Shown in pieces: positions 63,358 to 64,000 of a stretch of DNA of 64,000 nt (positions are counted from its first letter, which is position 1; each line of letters begins with the position of its first letter). Under the pieces are notes generated by a model. That model did not search any database. It saw only the letters and a list, made by a program, of their open reading frames with translations, and was not told the origin of the DNA. Source of the stretch: JAEUJM01 sp044221555 (GTDB taxonomy: Bacteria > Actinomycetota > Acidimicrobiia > Acidimicrobiales > DATDAH01); the NCBI GenBank assembly GCA_044221555.1, contig JBGAOY010000003.1:124001-188000 (forward strand), read 5' to 3'. Made by a program: the position numbers and the translations under genes.

Positions 63358-63553
63358 GGCGCCCGATCATCGTCGCCCGGGGACCCGCGGGCCAGTCGCC
63401 CCGGGCGACGAACGGAGGACAGCGGGTCGGGCACTCCGTGAACGCCGCTCGTCCGGCCTGCCGAGCGGCTCCCGAGCGGGGCGAGCACGCGCCGCGACTG
63501 AGCGCGGCGATCTTGGAATCAACCGAGTCCGTGGGACCTGGCGAGTTCGTGGA

Positions 63554-64000
63554 TCAGCGGTCCGGGTGCGCCAGTCGGTCGAGGGTGGCCGCGGCGGCCT
63601 GGCGGCCCTGGTTGATGCAGGCGGGGATGCCGACGCCCCGCTGGGCGGCGCCCGCCACCAGGATGCCGGGGGTGTCGGCGGCGAGGGCCGCCTCGACCTC
63701 CGCCACCCGCGCGAGGTGGCCGGGCAGGTACTGGGGGAAGGCGCCGTCCCAGCGCTTCACCCGCACCGCGGTGGGCGTGGCGTCGAGGCTCATGGTGGTG
63801 CCCAGGTCGGCGAGCACCGCGGCGACCAGGGCGTCGTCGTCGAGGTCGGCGATGCGCTCGTCGCCGTAGCGTCCGGCCGAGGCCCGGAGGATCACCTGCC
63901 CCGGCGAGGCCAGGTGGGCCCACTTGCTCGACGACCAGGTGCACGCGGTGATGAGGCAGCCCTCGGTGCGAGGGACCAGGTAGCCGCTGGCGTCGAGCGG
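63554..64000 (-). CDS. cgoX: Coproporphyrinogen III oxidase (HemY/CgoX type), C-terminal part
   Basis: The last 148 codons of an FAD-dependent protoporphyrinogen/coproporphyrinogen oxidase; the N-terminus is beyond the window. PLDASGYLVPRTEG, TACTWSSSKWAHLA, VRVKRWDGAFPQYLPGHLARV and the final FAD motif ILVAGAAQRGVGIPACINQGRQAA, read in parts, are characteristic. In organisms with ChdC this enzyme works as coproporphyrinogen III oxidase. It is a separate transcription unit from chdC at 28.3 kb. The 196 bases between it and lnt show no gene. Confidence 0.88.
   Translation of the reverse strand, partial: PLDASGYLVPRTEGCLITACTWSSSKWAHLASPGQVILRASAGRYGDERIADLDDDALVAAVLADLGTTMSLDATPTAVRVKRWDGAFPQYLPGHLARVAEVEAALAADTPGILVAGAAQRGVGIPACINQGRQAAAATLDRLAHPDR

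Noticed and set aside
63358..63380. A fourth copy of the palindromic element beginning GGCGCCCGATC near 63358
   Set aside because: Only the left-arm core is present; no complementary right arm follows at the expected distance.
1..64000. tRNA, rRNA, insertion sequence, integrase, prophage or replication origin
   Set aside because: I looked for GGTTCGANTCC-type T-arms, transposase motifs and DnaA-box clusters and saw none that hold up. There is also no stretch with clearly different base composition.

Overview
The window is about 72% GC by eye and reads as chromosomal DNA of an actinobacterium. The gene content fits the class Acidimicrobiia best, though this is inference because no rRNA lies in the window. 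It includes a Ddn-type F420-dependent reductase, a WS/DGAT acyltransferase, coproporphyrin-type haem genes, a PAC2 protein, Thr-rich exported proteins and many leaderless genes. I see no tRNA, rRNA, CRISPR array, insertion sequence, prophage or replication origin. Genes are packed on both strands and the largest gap is under 300 bases.

Layout. 1-7.2 kb: a divergent pair (lipoprotein; DUF1330-like protein plus haloalkane dehalogenase) around an operator-like palindrome, a crotonase, then a run of DrrA/DrrB-type ABC exporter, ATP-grasp ligase, PhyH-type dioxygenase and a small protein. 7.3-16.4 kb: a large STAND-type ATPase, an acetyltransferase, an APH-fold kinase, DinB-type and cupin proteins, a zinc dehydrogenase and a DsbA-like oxidoreductase. 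16.4-22.1 kb: a five-gene leftward operon (acetoacetate-decarboxylase-like, two metal amidohydrolases around an SDR, SRPBCC) facing a TetR gene whose start codon abuts a palindromic operator. 22.2-29.0 kb: a Ddn-type reductase, a DUF3494 protein with a sortase-type tail, a large exported M23 peptidase/NHL-propeller fusion, SRPBCC proteins and coproheme decarboxylase. 29.1-34.9 kb: a complete branched-chain amino-acid-type ABC system (livHMGF, with a convergent binding protein behind a strong hairpin). 35.0-41.1 kb: AlaX, LarE, a DUF2993 protein, interlocked divergent genes, a HAD hydrolase and a secreted RCC1-repeat protein. 41.2-52.8 kb: a CoA-disulfide-reductase-like flavoprotein, GlnD, a Nudix protein, WS/DGAT, PAC2, a CBS-citrate synthase fusion, a GNAT, a sugar dehydrogenase lipoprotein and TesB. 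52.9-64 kb: a GH1 glucosidase, GtrA protein, APC permease, methyltransferase, a glycosyltransferase/methyltransferase/toroid-protein triad, aldose epimerase, Lnt with a Ser where Cys is expected, and the C-terminal part of coproporphyrinogen oxidase.

Three themes recur. (1) About twenty genes have a TANNNT-like -10 box ending 6-7 bases before the start codon, so their mRNAs should be leaderless; this decides several starts. (2) There are two dispersed repeat families: long palindromes sharing an 18-nt loop, and a roughly 58-bp element that supplies the tesB start codon and the C-terminus of a glycosyltransferase. (3) Several proteins have unusual domain fusions or active-site changes (LivH with a surface beta domain, M23-NHL, CBS-citrate synthase, Lnt Cys to Ser, AlaX Cys to Asp).
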